Notes under the pieces: generated by a model
Told to the model about the DNA's origin: nothing
The model's input: only the letters and a program-made list of their open reading frames with translations
The model's database searches: none
Program-made: the position numbers and the translations under genes
From: JACJYM01 sp965230495
Lineage (GTDB): Bacteria; Bacteroidota; Bacteroidia; Chitinophagales; Saprospiraceae
DNA length: 64,000 bases
Direction of reading: 5' to 3'
Assembly (NCBI GenBank): GCA_965230495.1
Contig: OZ246004.1
Span: 496,001-560,000, forward strand
Shown here: piece by piece, positions 8,804 to 17,541 of the stretch
How positions within the stretch are numbered: the stretch's first letter is position 1
Layout of the letters: each line of letters starts with the position of its first letter

Positions 8804-10222
8804 ATGGGAAGAGGTAGATTAGAAATTACCCTTTATAGACTTGCTGATATTATTTCGGCGGCTTTGGCTTGGTTCTTATTTTTTTCATATCGGAAAAACA
8901 TCGAGTCGCCAGGAATAGCCTGGAGTCATATTTTAGAAGACAAAAACTTACATATTGGCTTAGTGGTAATCCCTTTGTTCTGGGTTATTATCTTTTCTGT
9001 TTTCGATAAGTATAAAGATATCTATCGTTACTCTCGTTTTGAAACCTTGAAAAGAACTTTTCTTATTACTTTTTTGGGAGTATTGGTTCTACTTTTTTCA
9101 GTCCTCATTGATGATACTGTTTTACATTACACCAATTACTCAAATCTCTTTTTAAGACTTTTTATACTTCAATTTGGAATCACCATTGTTTTAAGGATGG
9201 TAATACTTACTTGGGCTAGTAAGAGGTTAAAAGCTGGAAAGGTAAAATACAATACATTAATAATAGGTGGAGATAAAAGTGCTACGGAATTATATGATGA
9301 TATTATACGAAGGCCTTATTCTTTAGGACATAATTTTGTTGGCTTTATAGATAGCAATGGAAATAGCGTTAACCATTTAGAAAATGATTTGACTAAGTTA
9401 GGTAAGCTCTCTGATCTCTCACAGGTTATTGAAGAGCGAAATATTGAAGAAGTAATCGTCGCTATAGAGACTTCAGAACATAATAAACTTAAAGATATCT
9501 TTGATACATTGTTTGATTACAGTGATCGTCTTCTTATTAAAGTGATTCCCGATATGTATGATATAATGCTGGGAACAGTTAAAATGAATCATATTTACGG
9601 TGCAGTACTAATTGAAATAGAACAAGAGTTAATGCCACATTGGCAAACTGTAATCAAGAGAATATTTGATGTTGTCGCTAGTTCTATAGCGATTCTTGTG
9701 TTAGCACCATTGTATCTATTTGCTGCCATTAGAGTTAAGTTATCATCTGAAGGTCCTGTTTTTTATAAGCAAGAGAGAATAGGTGAAAATGGTAAAGTTT
9801 TTAATATCTATAAGTTTAGGTCCATGTACATTGATGCGGAAAAAGCAGGTCCTCAACTTTCTTCGGAAGAGGATACTCGTATAACACCTTGGGGAAAGGT
9901 AATGAGGAAGTGGAGAATCGATGAAATCCCCCAGTTTTTTAACGTTTTAAAGGGAGATATGAGCTTAGTGGGACCGAGGCCCGAACGCCAGTATTTTATA
10001 GATTTGATAATGAAAGAAGCTCCTCACTATAAGCATTTACTGAAAGTGAAACCGGGTATAACATCATGGGGACAGGTGAAATATGGATATGCCTCCAATG
10101 TTAAACAAATGATTCAAAGATTGAAATTTGATATCCTCTACATCGAGAATATGTCGCTAGGGTTGGATTTCAAAATCTTGTTTTATACACTGTTGGTTTT
10201 ATTTCAAGGAAAGGGTAAATAA
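8804..10222 (+). CDS. Polyprenyl-phosphate sugar phosphotransferase (WcaJ/PglC-type initiating transferase)
   Basis: This enzyme starts exopolysaccharide repeat units by moving a sugar-1-phosphate from a nucleotide sugar to undecaprenyl phosphate. The 472 residues comprise four N-terminal membrane helices (about 10-135), a CoA-binding-like Rossmann domain (about 145-275, 'TLIIGGDKSATELYDDI') and a complete bacterial sugar transferase domain (about 282-470). That domain shows 'KRIFDVVASSIAILVLAPLY', 'GPVFYKQERIGENGKVFNIY', 'KFRSM' and 'DEIPQFFNVLKGDMSLVGP'. All catalytic motifs are present. It overlaps aroE by one base, which places an anabolic shikimate gene in the same transcript. The sugar specificity is unknown. 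Confidence 0.92.
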   Translation: MGRGRLEITLYRLADIISAALAWFLFFSYRKNIESPGIAWSHILEDKNLHIGLVVIPLFWVIIFSVFDKYKDIYRYSRFETLKRTFLITFLGVLVLLFSVLIDDTVLHYTNYSNLFLRLFILQFGITIVLRMVILTWASKRLKAGKVKYNTLIIGGDKSATELYDDIIRRPYSLGHNFVGFIDSNGNSVNHLENDLTKLGKLSDLSQVIEERNIEEVIVAIETSEHNKLKDIFDTLFDYSDRLLIKVIPDMYDIMLGTVKMNHIYGAVLIEIEQELMPHWQTVIKRIFDVVASSIAILVLAPLYLFAAIRVKLSSEGPVFYKQERIGENGKVFNIYKFRSMYIDAEKAGPQLSSEEDTRITPWGKVMRKWRIDEIPQFFNVLKGDMSLVGPRPERQYFIDLIMKEAPHYKHLLKVKPGITSWGQVKYGYASNVKQMIQRLKFDILYIENMSLGLDFKILFYTLLVLFQGKGK

Positions 10223-10950
10223 TGATGTTAAATTATGGTTTGATAGGGGAGAAACTTTCCCACTCCTTTTCAAAGAAATACTTTGCCAACAAATTTGAAA
10301 AAGAAAAAATATCAAATCGAACATACAATTTGTATGAATTGTCTGATCTATCTGAATTCAGTGAGTTGTGGAAAGATGACAAATTAGTAGGACTGAATGT
10401 TACTATTCCGTATAAGACAGAGGTGATTAAATATCTTGACAAGTTGGACAAGGTAGCTGAGATAGTTGGAGCAGTTAATACTATTAAAAGAAAAGAAGAT
10501 AAATTAGTAGGATATAACACTGACGTTTTTGGTTTTCAAAAATCATTGGTTGAATTCTTAGATGGAAGAAGTATTACATCAGCTTTGGTCCTTGGTACAG
10601 GAGGAGCTTCAAAGGCTATTTCTTATGTTTTAGACCGATTGGATATAGAGTATTTATTGGTTTCACGTGTAAAAGGAGATTTATTATATCAAGACCTTAA
10701 CAAGAAAATCATACAAGAGGTACAGTTGATAATTAATACTACACCACTGGGAATGTATCCTAATATTGATCTTTGTCCATTGATTCCATACTCTTATCTC
10801 AATGAACAACATTTTTTATTTGATTTGATATATAATCCCGAAAATACTTTATTTTTGAAATTAGGAATGATAAACGGAGCTAGGATAAAAAACGGATACG
10901 ATATGCTGGTTTATCAAGCAGAAAAATCCTGGACAATATGGAACCAATGA
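10222..10950 (+). CDS. aroE: Shikimate dehydrogenase
   Basis: AroE reduces 3-dehydroshikimate to shikimate with NADPH in aromatic amino-acid synthesis. The substrate serines appear in 'GEKLSHSFSKKYF', the catalytic lysine in 'NVTIPYK', the partner aspartate in 'YNTDVFGF' and the cofactor loop in 'LVLGTGGASKAI'. The C-terminal 'NGYDMLVYQAEKSWTIW' is a family hallmark. At 242 residues it is somewhat shorter than the usual 270 but has all active-site segments. The first ATG overlaps the stop of the sugar transferase gene and a second ATG follows at once. It overlaps the downstream gene by 13 bases. Confidence 0.93.
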   Translation: MMLNYGLIGEKLSHSFSKKYFANKFEKEKISNRTYNLYELSDLSEFSELWKDDKLVGLNVTIPYKTEVIKYLDKLDKVAEIVGAVNTIKRKEDKLVGYNTDVFGFQKSLVEFLDGRSITSALVLGTGGASKAISYVLDRLDIEYLLVSRVKGDLLYQDLNKKIIQEVQLIINTTPLGMYPNIDLCPLIPYSYLNEQHFLFDLIYNPENTLFLKLGMINGARIKNGYDMLVYQAEKSWTIWNQ

Positions 10951-12158
10951 AGGGGAATTCAAAAACAGAACCGGAGCCGGAAAGGTTTTCCTTAAATTTC
11001 AATAACACGGAAATAGCATTCTCTAGCAAGAATGATAAAGAACTGAAAAGAACACATTTCATTTTCAAGCTAATGAATAGTAATTTTTTGGTTAAAATTT
11101 TTAGCAAAGTAGGTTTATACGCTATACGTTGGGGACTACCTTTTAGTAAGAAGGCGGTTAAATCAACTATTTTTCCTATTTTTTGTGGGGGAGAGAATTT
11201 ACTGGATTGTCAGGTAGCCATTGATCATTTGGAAGATTATAATACGCTAACGATCTTGGATTATGGTGCAGAAGGGAAGAGCACGGAATCAGAATTAGAT
11301 GTTGTTTTAGAAGAAAATATTAAGGCGGTAGAAATGGCCGCCAGTAATAATTCTGTACCCGTCATTAGCGTCAAAATAACAGGCCTGGTTGATAATATAG
11401 TTTTAGAAAAACTGGATGAAAATATAGAACTCAATGAGGGTGAAAAAAGGCAATACGATTTACTGTTAAATAGGCTAAATAAGATATGTGAAAGGGCAGA
11501 AGGACTTAAGGTTGGAGTTTTTATTGATGCAGAAGAAAGCTGGATACAAAGGACGATTGATAAACTTGCATTAGATATGATGCTTTTGTATAATAAAGAG
11601 CAATGCATAGTTTACAATACGTATCAGTTGTATCGTCATGACAAATTGGAACAATTGAAAAATGACCATCAATGGGCTCAAAGTGAAGGACTTTTTTTTG
11701 GGGCCAAGATTGTTAGGGGAGCTTATATGGAAAAGGAGAGAAATAGAGCAGAAGAGTTAAGTTATCCTTCACCAATACAAAAGGATAAAGAATCAACGGA
11801 TAAAGATTTTAATTTAGCAATCGACTACTGTATACACCATTATGAAACAATAAGCTTATGCTGTGCAAGTCATAATCTTTATAGTAATGAATACCAAGCG
11901 AGATTAATTCATGAAGCAGGTTTAGATAAAAGTCACCCTCATCTCAATTTCTGTCAACTATATGGGATGAGTGATTATATAACTTTCAATCTTGCCGAAG
12001 CAGGATATAATGTGGCAAAATATGTTCCCTACGGTCCTGTAAAAGAAGTTATTCCTTATTTGATCAGAAGAGCCCAAGAAAATGCTAGCATTACAGGGGA
12101 AATGAGTAGGGAGTTAAGCCTCATAGACAAAGAGATAGGAAGACGAGGGTTGCAATAA
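10938..12158 (+). CDS. Proline dehydrogenase (monofunctional, PutA-type barrel)
   Basis: This FAD enzyme oxidises proline to pyrroline-5-carboxylate at the membrane. The TIM-barrel motifs are present: 'LTILDYGAEGKSTES' for strand 1, 'VGVFIDAEESW' and 'VYNTYQLYRHD' in the middle, 'FGAKIVRGAYMEKER' for the FAD region, 'FCQLYGMSDYITF', and the C-terminal 'KYVPYGPVKEVIPYLIRRAQ' that binds substrate. The 406-residue length fits the single-domain enzyme. No P5C dehydrogenase is in the window. The first ATG lies inside aroE, and the N-terminal 40 residues before 'MNSNFLVKIFSKVGLYAIRW' are poorly conserved, so the start is less certain. Confidence 0.9.
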   Translation: MEPMKGNSKTEPEPERFSLNFNNTEIAFSSKNDKELKRTHFIFKLMNSNFLVKIFSKVGLYAIRWGLPFSKKAVKSTIFPIFCGGENLLDCQVAIDHLEDYNTLTILDYGAEGKSTESELDVVLEENIKAVEMAASNNSVPVISVKITGLVDNIVLEKLDENIELNEGEKRQYDLLLNRLNKICERAEGLKVGVFIDAEESWIQRTIDKLALDMMLLYNKEQCIVYNTYQLYRHDKLEQLKNDHQWAQSEGLFFGAKIVRGAYMEKERNRAEELSYPSPIQKDKESTDKDFNLAIDYCIHHYETISLCCASHNLYSNEYQARLIHEAGLDKSHPHLNFCQLYGMSDYITFNLAEAGYNVAKYVPYGPVKEVIPYLIRRAQENASITGEMSRELSLIDKEIGRRGLQ

Positions 12159-12195
12159 TTAATTTGATTAAGTAATAAAAAAGAAGAAAATACCC

Positions 12196-12225
12196 TTTGC
12201 CATAGAAAGATAATCCATACCTTTG
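12196..12225 (+). promoter_or_regulatory. Sigma-A promoter of pyrG
   Basis: TTTG at 12196-12199, an 18-base spacer, and TACCTTTG at 12218-12225 match the Bacteroidota primary promoter (TTTG - about 19 - TAnnTTTG) exactly. Transcription would start near 12232, giving a leader of about 40 bases. It separates pyrG from the upstream aroE / proline dehydrogenase operon. Confidence 0.85.
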
Positions 12226-12272
12226 CATCCCGTAATGTAATGAGATAATTCTCAAAAAAATCAACAAATAAC

Positions 12273-13892
12273 ATGGCAAAATATATTTTCGTTACGGGTG
12301 GTGTTACATCTTCTTTAGGAAAAGGAATTATCTCAGCTTCATTGGCTAAGTTGTTGCAAGCCAGAGGCTTAAAAGTCACAATTCAAAAATTCGACCCTTA
12401 TATTAACGTTGATCCTGGTACTTTAAATCCTTATGAACATGGAGAATGCTATGTAACTGAAGATGGGGCAGAGACGGACTTAGATTTAGGGCATTATGAA
12501 AGGTTTTTAAGTACTCCTACTTCTCAGGCAAATAATGTTACAACGGGAAGAATATATCAAACTGTTATAACCAAAGAAAGAAAAGGAGATTATCTTGGTA
12601 AGACAGTACAAATAATCCCTCATATCACAGATGAGATCAAAAGAAGGGTTTTTCTGTTAGAAGAAGAAAAAGATTATGATATCATAATTACGGAAATAGG
12701 AGGTACGGTAGGAGATATTGAATCACTTCCTTTTCTTGAAACCGTTAGACAAATAAGGAGAGACATAGGTTCGCAAAATTGTTTGGTGGTTCATCTTACT
12801 CTAATTCCTTATCTCAGTGCTGCAAAAGAATTAAAAACTAAACCAACACAACACTCTGTTAAAGAGCTTTTACAACTGGGTATTCAACCGGATATATTAG
12901 TTTGTAGAACCGAACATCATCTACCTAAAGAACTACGAGAAAAAATTGCTCTTTTTTGTAATGTGGATAAAAAATCAGTAATAGAGGCAATAGATGCATC
13001 AACCATATATGATGTGCCTTTACTTATGTTAAAGGAAAAGCTGGATAAAACTGTATTAAAAAAGCTTAATATTAAGGGGGTTAAGGATCCTGATTTGAAT
13101 TCATGGAAAGAATTTTTGGGCAGGCTGAAAAATCCAACAACTGAAGTAAATATAGCCTTGGTAGGTAAGTATAATGAACTTCAGGATGCTTATAAATCAA
13201 TTTATGAATCTTTTATACATGCGGGAGCTCAAAATGAGTGTAAAGTAAATGTGCACCCTATACATTCAGAATCTTTGGAAACTGAAGAACCCAGTAGGTT
13301 TCTGAAAAACATGGATGGTGTGTTAATAGCCCCTGGGTTTGGAGATAGGGGTATTGAAGGCAAATTAAATGCAATTACATATATTAGAGAGAATAATATT
13401 CCTTTCTTTGGAATATGTTTGGGAATGCAATGTGCGGTGGTGGAGTTTGCAAGATCCGTATTAGGTTTAAAATCTGCTCATACAATAGAAGTAGATGCGG
13501 AGACTAGTGATCCGGTCATAACCATTATGGATGATCAAAAGAATATCACAGATAAAGGAGGTACTATGCGACTGGGAGCCTATGCTTGTAAATTGAGAAG
13601 ACCTTCCTTAATAAGTAGAATCTATGGTCGACAGAATATTTCAGAAAGGCATCGACATAGATATGAGTTTAATAATAAGTATTTGGAAAAATTTGAGAAT
13701 GCAGGCCTTATTCCTTCCGGAATCAACCCTGAATCAGGATTGGTGGAAATAGTAGAACTACCTTCTCATCCCTTTTTTATAGGAGTGCAATTTCACCCTG
13801 AATTAAAGAGTACAGTAGAGAATCCTCACCCCATTTTTGTAGGGTTCGTAAGTGCAGCTTTAGCATACAAAACGGAGAATAACAATGCGTAA
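12273..13892 (+). CDS. pyrG: CTP synthase
   Basis: PyrG converts UTP to CTP using ATP and glutamine. The 539-residue protein has the synthase domain (1-265) with 'FVTGGVTSSLGKGI' as the P-loop, 'QKFDPYINVDPGTLNPYEHG' and 'TEDGAETDLDLGHYERF'. The class I glutaminase domain (about 285-530) carries the oxyanion and nucleophile motif 'FFGICLGMQCAV' and the histidine/glutamate 'GVQFHPE'. All key residues are visible. It has its own strong promoter and overlaps the next gene by 8 bases. In many Bacteroidota pyrG sits beside yidC. Here the two are about 6 kb apart and on opposite strands. Confidence 0.98.
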   Translation: MAKYIFVTGGVTSSLGKGIISASLAKLLQARGLKVTIQKFDPYINVDPGTLNPYEHGECYVTEDGAETDLDLGHYERFLSTPTSQANNVTTGRIYQTVITKERKGDYLGKTVQIIPHITDEIKRRVFLLEEEKDYDIIITEIGGTVGDIESLPFLETVRQIRRDIGSQNCLVVHLTLIPYLSAAKELKTKPTQHSVKELLQLGIQPDILVCRTEHHLPKELREKIALFCNVDKKSVIEAIDASTIYDVPLLMLKEKLDKTVLKKLNIKGVKDPDLNSWKEFLGRLKNPTTEVNIALVGKYNELQDAYKSIYESFIHAGAQNECKVNVHPIHSESLETEEPSRFLKNMDGVLIAPGFGDRGIEGKLNAITYIRENNIPFFGICLGMQCAVVEFARSVLGLKSAHTIEVDAETSDPVITIMDDQKNITDKGGTMRLGAYACKLRRPSLISRIYGRQNISERHRHRYEFNNKYLEKFENAGLIPSGINPESGLVEIVELPSHPFFIGVQFHPELKSTVENPHPIFVGFVSAALAYKTENNNA

Positions 13893-14412
13893 ACTAAAGC
13901 TTGAAGAGCTTGGTAGGGTAGATATATCTACTTTTAAATCGGTAGACAAAAAGCCTTTGGTTGTTGTTCTTGATAATATCAGATCTGCCATGAATGTGGG
14001 ATCTTTTTTTAGAACTTGTGATGCTTTTCTTATTGAAAAAGTGATTCTATGCGGTATAACAGCTGTGCCTCCCAATAGAGAGATTCATAAAACTGCCATT
14101 GGGGCTACTGAATCTGTAGAATGGGAATATGAGGAGAATATTCAAAATGCAGTAGAATCATTAAAATCATCAGACTATGAGATAATTGGTATTGAACAGA
14201 CAACAGATTCTCTACCACTTACAGATGTTAGCATAGATAAAGGGAAGAAATATGCTTTGGTGTTTGGCAACGAGGTAAACGGGATAACTCAGGAAGTTCT
14301 TCCTCTACTCAATTTAGCTGTGGAAATACCTCAATATGGTACAAAACATTCCCTTAATGTCTCTGTCTGTGGGGGAATAGTGCTACATTATTTCAGTAGT
14401 AATATCGGTTGA
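13885..14412 (+). CDS. SPOUT-family RNA 2'-O-methyltransferase (TrmH/SpoU type)
   Basis: The 175 residues form a single SPOUT domain with the three SpoU motifs: motif 1 'LDNIRSAMNVGSFFRTCDAF', motif 2 'ALVFGNEVNGITQEVL' and motif 3 'HSLNVSVCGGIVLHYF'. These build the trefoil knot that binds S-adenosylmethionine. There is no N-terminal substrate-binding domain, so it resembles the short TrmH/TrmL proteins more than RlmB. The RNA target (tRNA or rRNA ribose) cannot be decided. It overlaps the end of pyrG by 8 bases, so it is translated from the same transcript, and it ends 6 bases from a convergent lipoprotein gene. Confidence 0.9.
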   Translation: MRKLKLEELGRVDISTFKSVDKKPLVVVLDNIRSAMNVGSFFRTCDAFLIEKVILCGITAVPPNREIHKTAIGATESVEWEYEENIQNAVESLKSSDYEIIGIEQTTDSLPLTDVSIDKGKKYALVFGNEVNGITQEVLPLLNLAVEIPQYGTKHSLNVSVCGGIVLHYFSSNIG

Positions 14413-14418
14413 GTAGTA

Positions 14419-15423
14419 TTAGTCTATTAACTCAAACCCGTAACTCTCACCTGTCATTAGATAATCTACATATGATTTTATGATACCTTTGTCTTTAGCG
14501 TATATAAAGCATGCAATTGGAGCGTCAACTGGAACTTCATCTACATTAATATATCCAATGATATCGGTATAATCTTCATCATTAATTGAGGCTTCTTCGA
14601 TTAGGTAGTTGGTATTGGAATCTACTTGAGGATAATGGAGTTTACAGTCGTTATAAGTTGTTATTTCAGATTCTGGGGTGAAATTCAATCTCGAATCAGA
14701 TTTGCCTACATCTGCTAACATAAGATGAGAGTCAAATAAACCGTTTGCAGAATTTAGAAACACTTTTTCATCGTCCACTATCCACTCAGAATAAAACACA
14801 CTATCTACGAGGCTATATTGCTGCTCTAAAAAATTACTTGGATTTGAGAAATACTCTTTAAGGGTAAAACCATTAGCACTTATTTCTACAATTTCAGCAA
14901 ATAAAGTATCCTTAGAATGAGTGCAAAAACCATTATGAATGGTGAAATGATATTTGTTAATCATTCCAATCATATATTCTTCAAAATTCCATTTCTTCTC
15001 ACAGATAAGATCATCTCCAAAATCATATCGACAATCCGAACAAATAGGCACTTCATGATAACTCTTAGTATTTTTAGAAGTGCTTTCTGCTCGAATGTAG
15101 ACACCGGATTCAAATTCGACCCTAACATACATTAGAAATATTTCTTCAAAGCCGCTATATTTTGCTATACCATTTTGGTTAGTGTGCGTCGAGTACAATG
15201 AATTTACCTTATAAATGGCGTCATCTTTTGTTTCGTAAAAGGAAACAGATCTTCCATTTAAAGGGAGTGCAGTCCCGTCGCACATACAATTAGGACAATC
15301 ATATACAAAAACCTCAACGGTTGCATTAAATGAAGACCCTGTACCCGGAGGAAGGGGATCCTGTTCATCTTTTCCACAAGAAGAAATAACGAATAAAAGT
15401 AAGAGGAACTGAAAGATTCGCAT
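14419..15423 (-). CDS. Hypothetical lipoprotein with CxxCxC and CxxC motifs
   Basis: The lipoprotein signal is 'MRIFQFLLLLFVISSC', with the lipid-attachment cysteine at residue 16. A short Pro/Gly linker follows ('DPLPPGTGSS'). Two clustered cysteine motifs lie in the first half, 'YDCPNCMCDG' (residues about 38-47) and 'VPICSDCRYDFGDDLICEK' (about 132-150). They could bind a metal or form disulfides. The N-terminal domain looks like a beta sandwich of the carboxypeptidase-regulatory sort ('HTNQNGIAKYSGFEE'). I do not recognise a family. It stands alone between a convergent methyltransferase gene and the E2 gene 92 bases upstream. Confidence 0.7.
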   Translation of the reverse strand: MRIFQFLLLLFVISSCGKDEQDPLPPGTGSSFNATVEVFVYDCPNCMCDGTALPLNGRSVSFYETKDDAIYKVNSLYSTHTNQNGIAKYSGFEEIFLMYVRVEFESGVYIRAESTSKNTKSYHEVPICSDCRYDFGDDLICEKKWNFEEYMIGMINKYHFTIHNGFCTHSKDTLFAEIVEISANGFTLKEYFSNPSNFLEQQYSLVDSVFYSEWIVDDEKVFLNSANGLFDSHLMLADVGKSDSRLNFTPESEITTYNDCKLHYPQVDSNTNYLIEEASINDEDYTDIIGYINVDEVPVDAPIACFIYAKDKGIIKSYVDYLMTGESYGFELID

Positions 15424-15515
15424 AGTATAATAATTTTAAGTAAAAATAATTACAACTATCGATCTATCTAAAAGCTAGAGCAGTAAAAATGTCGTCCTTA
15501 CTGAGAAACTATAAA

Positions 15516-16775
15516 TTAAGCTAACATTCTAAGCGGATTCTCCATCATGGCCTTAAGTGTTTTAAGAAACTGAGCACCCTTTGCACCATCTACTACACGA
15601 TGATCACAGCTTAAAGTAACTTTCATCATATTACCGATCTTGATGTCGCCATTTTCCACTATAGGCTTTTGGACAATAGAACCTACTGCTAGAATGCAAG
15701 CGTCGGGTGGATTAATAATAGCTGTAAATTCGTCAATGCCAAACATTCCCAAATTAGATATGGTAAACGTATTACCCTGCATTTCATCCAAACTCAATTT
15801 CTTGTTCTTAGCCTTTTGAGCCAAAGACTTCACTTCAGCGTTTATATCACTTAGAGATTTGTAATCTGCATCATTTATTACCGGAACCAATAAACCTTCC
15901 TCAACTGCAACGGCTACTCCAATATTGATATTTTTATTAATTCTAATTTTATCTCCTAACCAACTGGAATTAATTTCTGGATGCTGTCTCAGAGCTTGAG
16001 CACATGCTTTAATTACTATATCGTTGAATGAGACTTTACCTTCTATTGTTTCATTTACCATTTTTCTCGCATCAATAGCTCTATCCATATTACACTCTAC
16101 GGTTAAGTAGAAGTGAGGTGCTGAAAACTTACTTTCACCTAGCCTTCGGGCGATTGTTTTTCTCATTTGGGAAACGGGGATCTCACCGTATTGAACTTCT
16201 CTTTTTGGTGCGACCTTAAAATCATTGTTAGAACCACCAGAGGATATAAACTCTTCAACATCTCTTTTTATGATTCTTCCTTGGTCTCCAGTTCCGGTTA
16301 TTGCTGATAAACTAATACCTGCCTCATTAGCTATTGATTTTGCCAATGGAGAAGCCTTTACTCGTGAATCAATGTTAGTTTCAACTTTTATTGATGTGCC
16401 AGAACTGGTTGATCCATTACTAGAGCTTGGTGCAGGAGTAGACATCACTTCAACCTTCTGTACTTCTACTTTTTCTTCCTCTACCTTTTCGGCAGGGCTT
16501 GATGCCGCTGCTTCTTTTAAAAGAGCCTCTACATCTTCACCTTTGTCACCTATAATAGCAATTACTGCATCAACAGGAACAGCACCTTCTTTGACACCAA
16601 TATGTAAAAGAGTACCATCGAAAAAGCTTTCCAATTCCATAGTGGCTTTATCTGTTTCAACTTCTGCTAATACATCTCCAACACTAACCTTATCACCTTC
16701 ATTTTTCAACCAGGCAACAATGGTTCCTTCTTCCATGGTATCACTTAACCTAGGCATTCTGATTATCTCAGCCAT
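15516..16775 (-). CDS. Pyruvate dehydrogenase complex E2, dihydrolipoamide acetyltransferase
   Basis: E2 transfers the acetyl group from lipoamide to CoA at the core of the pyruvate dehydrogenase complex. A single lipoyl domain (1-78) holds the lipoylated lysine in 'EVETDKATMELESF'. An Ala/Glu/Ser-rich flexible linker (about 80-135) leads to the E3/E1-binding domain (about 137-172, 'VKASPLAKSIANEAGI'). The acetyltransferase domain (about 195-419) ends with the catalytic 'CDHRVVDGAKGAQFL'. The 'Leu-lacking' motif pattern favours pyruvate over 2-oxoglutarate as substrate, but that is an inference. The E1 and E3 genes are not in the window. A -7 element lies about 33 bases upstream. Confidence 0.93.
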   Translation of the reverse strand: MAEIIRMPRLSDTMEEGTIVAWLKNEGDKVSVGDVLAEVETDKATMELESFFDGTLLHIGVKEGAVPVDAVIAIIGDKGEDVEALLKEAAASSPAEKVEEEKVEVQKVEVMSTPAPSSSNGSTSSGTSIKVETNIDSRVKASPLAKSIANEAGISLSAITGTGDQGRIIKRDVEEFISSGGSNNDFKVAPKREVQYGEIPVSQMRKTIARRLGESKFSAPHFYLTVECNMDRAIDARKMVNETIEGKVSFNDIVIKACAQALRQHPEINSSWLGDKIRINKNINIGVAVAVEEGLLVPVINDADYKSLSDINAEVKSLAQKAKNKKLSLDEMQGNTFTISNLGMFGIDEFTAIINPPDACILAVGSIVQKPIVENGDIKIGNMMKVTLSCDHRVVDGAKGAQFLKTLKAMMENPLRMLA

Positions 16776-16807
16776 AACACATTTTATTTGATTTCAAAAA
16801 TAAAGAA

Positions 16808-16815
16808 CAAAAGTA
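16808..16815 (-). promoter_or_regulatory. Probable -7 element of the E2 gene promoter
   Basis: On the minus strand these bases read TACTTTTG, an exact TAnnTTTG match 33 bases before the E2 start. The -33 region has only a T-rich stretch, so the promoter is a partial match. The divergent recR gene begins 110 bases away. Confidence 0.5.
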
Positions 16816-16925
16816 ATATATGATCTAATAAAACTGTCAGAAATAGGTCGATTTCTGAGTTTAATGCTTTGAAATATTTATGGGCTAATAACATGATTGT
16901 TGATTATATATAGTATTTTCGCTAT

Positions 16926-17537
16926 ATGAATTTCACTTCTAAAATTTTGGAAGAAGCGGTCTTATCTTTAAGTTCGTTACCAGGTATTGGGAAAAAAACG
17001 GCTCTTCGATTGGCACTTCATTTGATTCAGGACCAAACGGATAAATCTTTAAAAATTGCCACCTCTTTAAATAATCTTAATAATGATATAAAGCATTGTT
17101 CCATTTGTAATAGTGTGTCAGATGGTGAGATATGCGATATATGTACGACTTTACATCGGGATAAATCAGTGATTTGTATTGTTGAATCTGTTAGAGATTT
17201 GATGGCAATTGAGGATACTAATACTTTTAATGGCGTTTATCACGTTCTGGGAGGACTAATATCTCCAATGGAGGGGATAGGTCCCAGTAATCTCAGTATC
17301 GATTCTTTGGTGGATCGGATAATAAAAAATGATGTCGAAGAATTAATTATGGCTATAAGCCCAACAATGGAAGGAGAAACGACTACATATTATATTTCGA
17401 AGAAATTAGCATCTCATAATGTTAAAATAACAACAATAGCAAGAGGAGTTTCTTTCGGAGGAGAGTTGGAATATGCTGATGAGCTCACTCTTAGCCGATC
17501 AATATCTTCAAGAATACCATACGAGTTATCTAATTAG
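16926..17537 (+). CDS. recR: Recombination mediator protein RecR
   Basis: RecR works with RecF/RecO to load RecA onto gapped DNA. The 203 residues show the N-terminal helix-hairpin-helix ('LSSLPGIGKKTALRLALHLI'), the four-cysteine zinc finger ('CSICNSVSDGEICDIC', residues about 58-73), the Toprim domain (about 80-175, 'CIVESVRDLMAIE') and the C-terminal Walker-B-like 'ARGVSFGGELEYADELTLSR'. Length and motif order are normal for the family. It begins a plus-strand run: the glycosyltransferase gene follows after 4 bases. Confidence 0.96.
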   Translation: MNFTSKILEEAVLSLSSLPGIGKKTALRLALHLIQDQTDKSLKIATSLNNLNNDIKHCSICNSVSDGEICDICTTLHRDKSVICIVESVRDLMAIEDTNTFNGVYHVLGGLISPMEGIGPSNLSIDSLVDRIIKNDVEELIMAISPTMEGETTTYYISKKLASHNVKITTIARGVSFGGELEYADELTLSRSISSRIPYELSN

Positions 17538-17541
17538 GTTA

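Noticed and set aside
11261..11608. 115-codon minus-strand frame in the proline dehydrogenase gene
   Set aside because: It is antisense to clearly conserved barrel motifs and has low-complexity Ser/Leu composition.
16225..16791. 188-codon plus-strand frame opposite the E2 gene
   Set aside because: It mirrors the Ala/Ser/Glu-rich linker and lipoyl region of the E2 gene, whose domains are certain.
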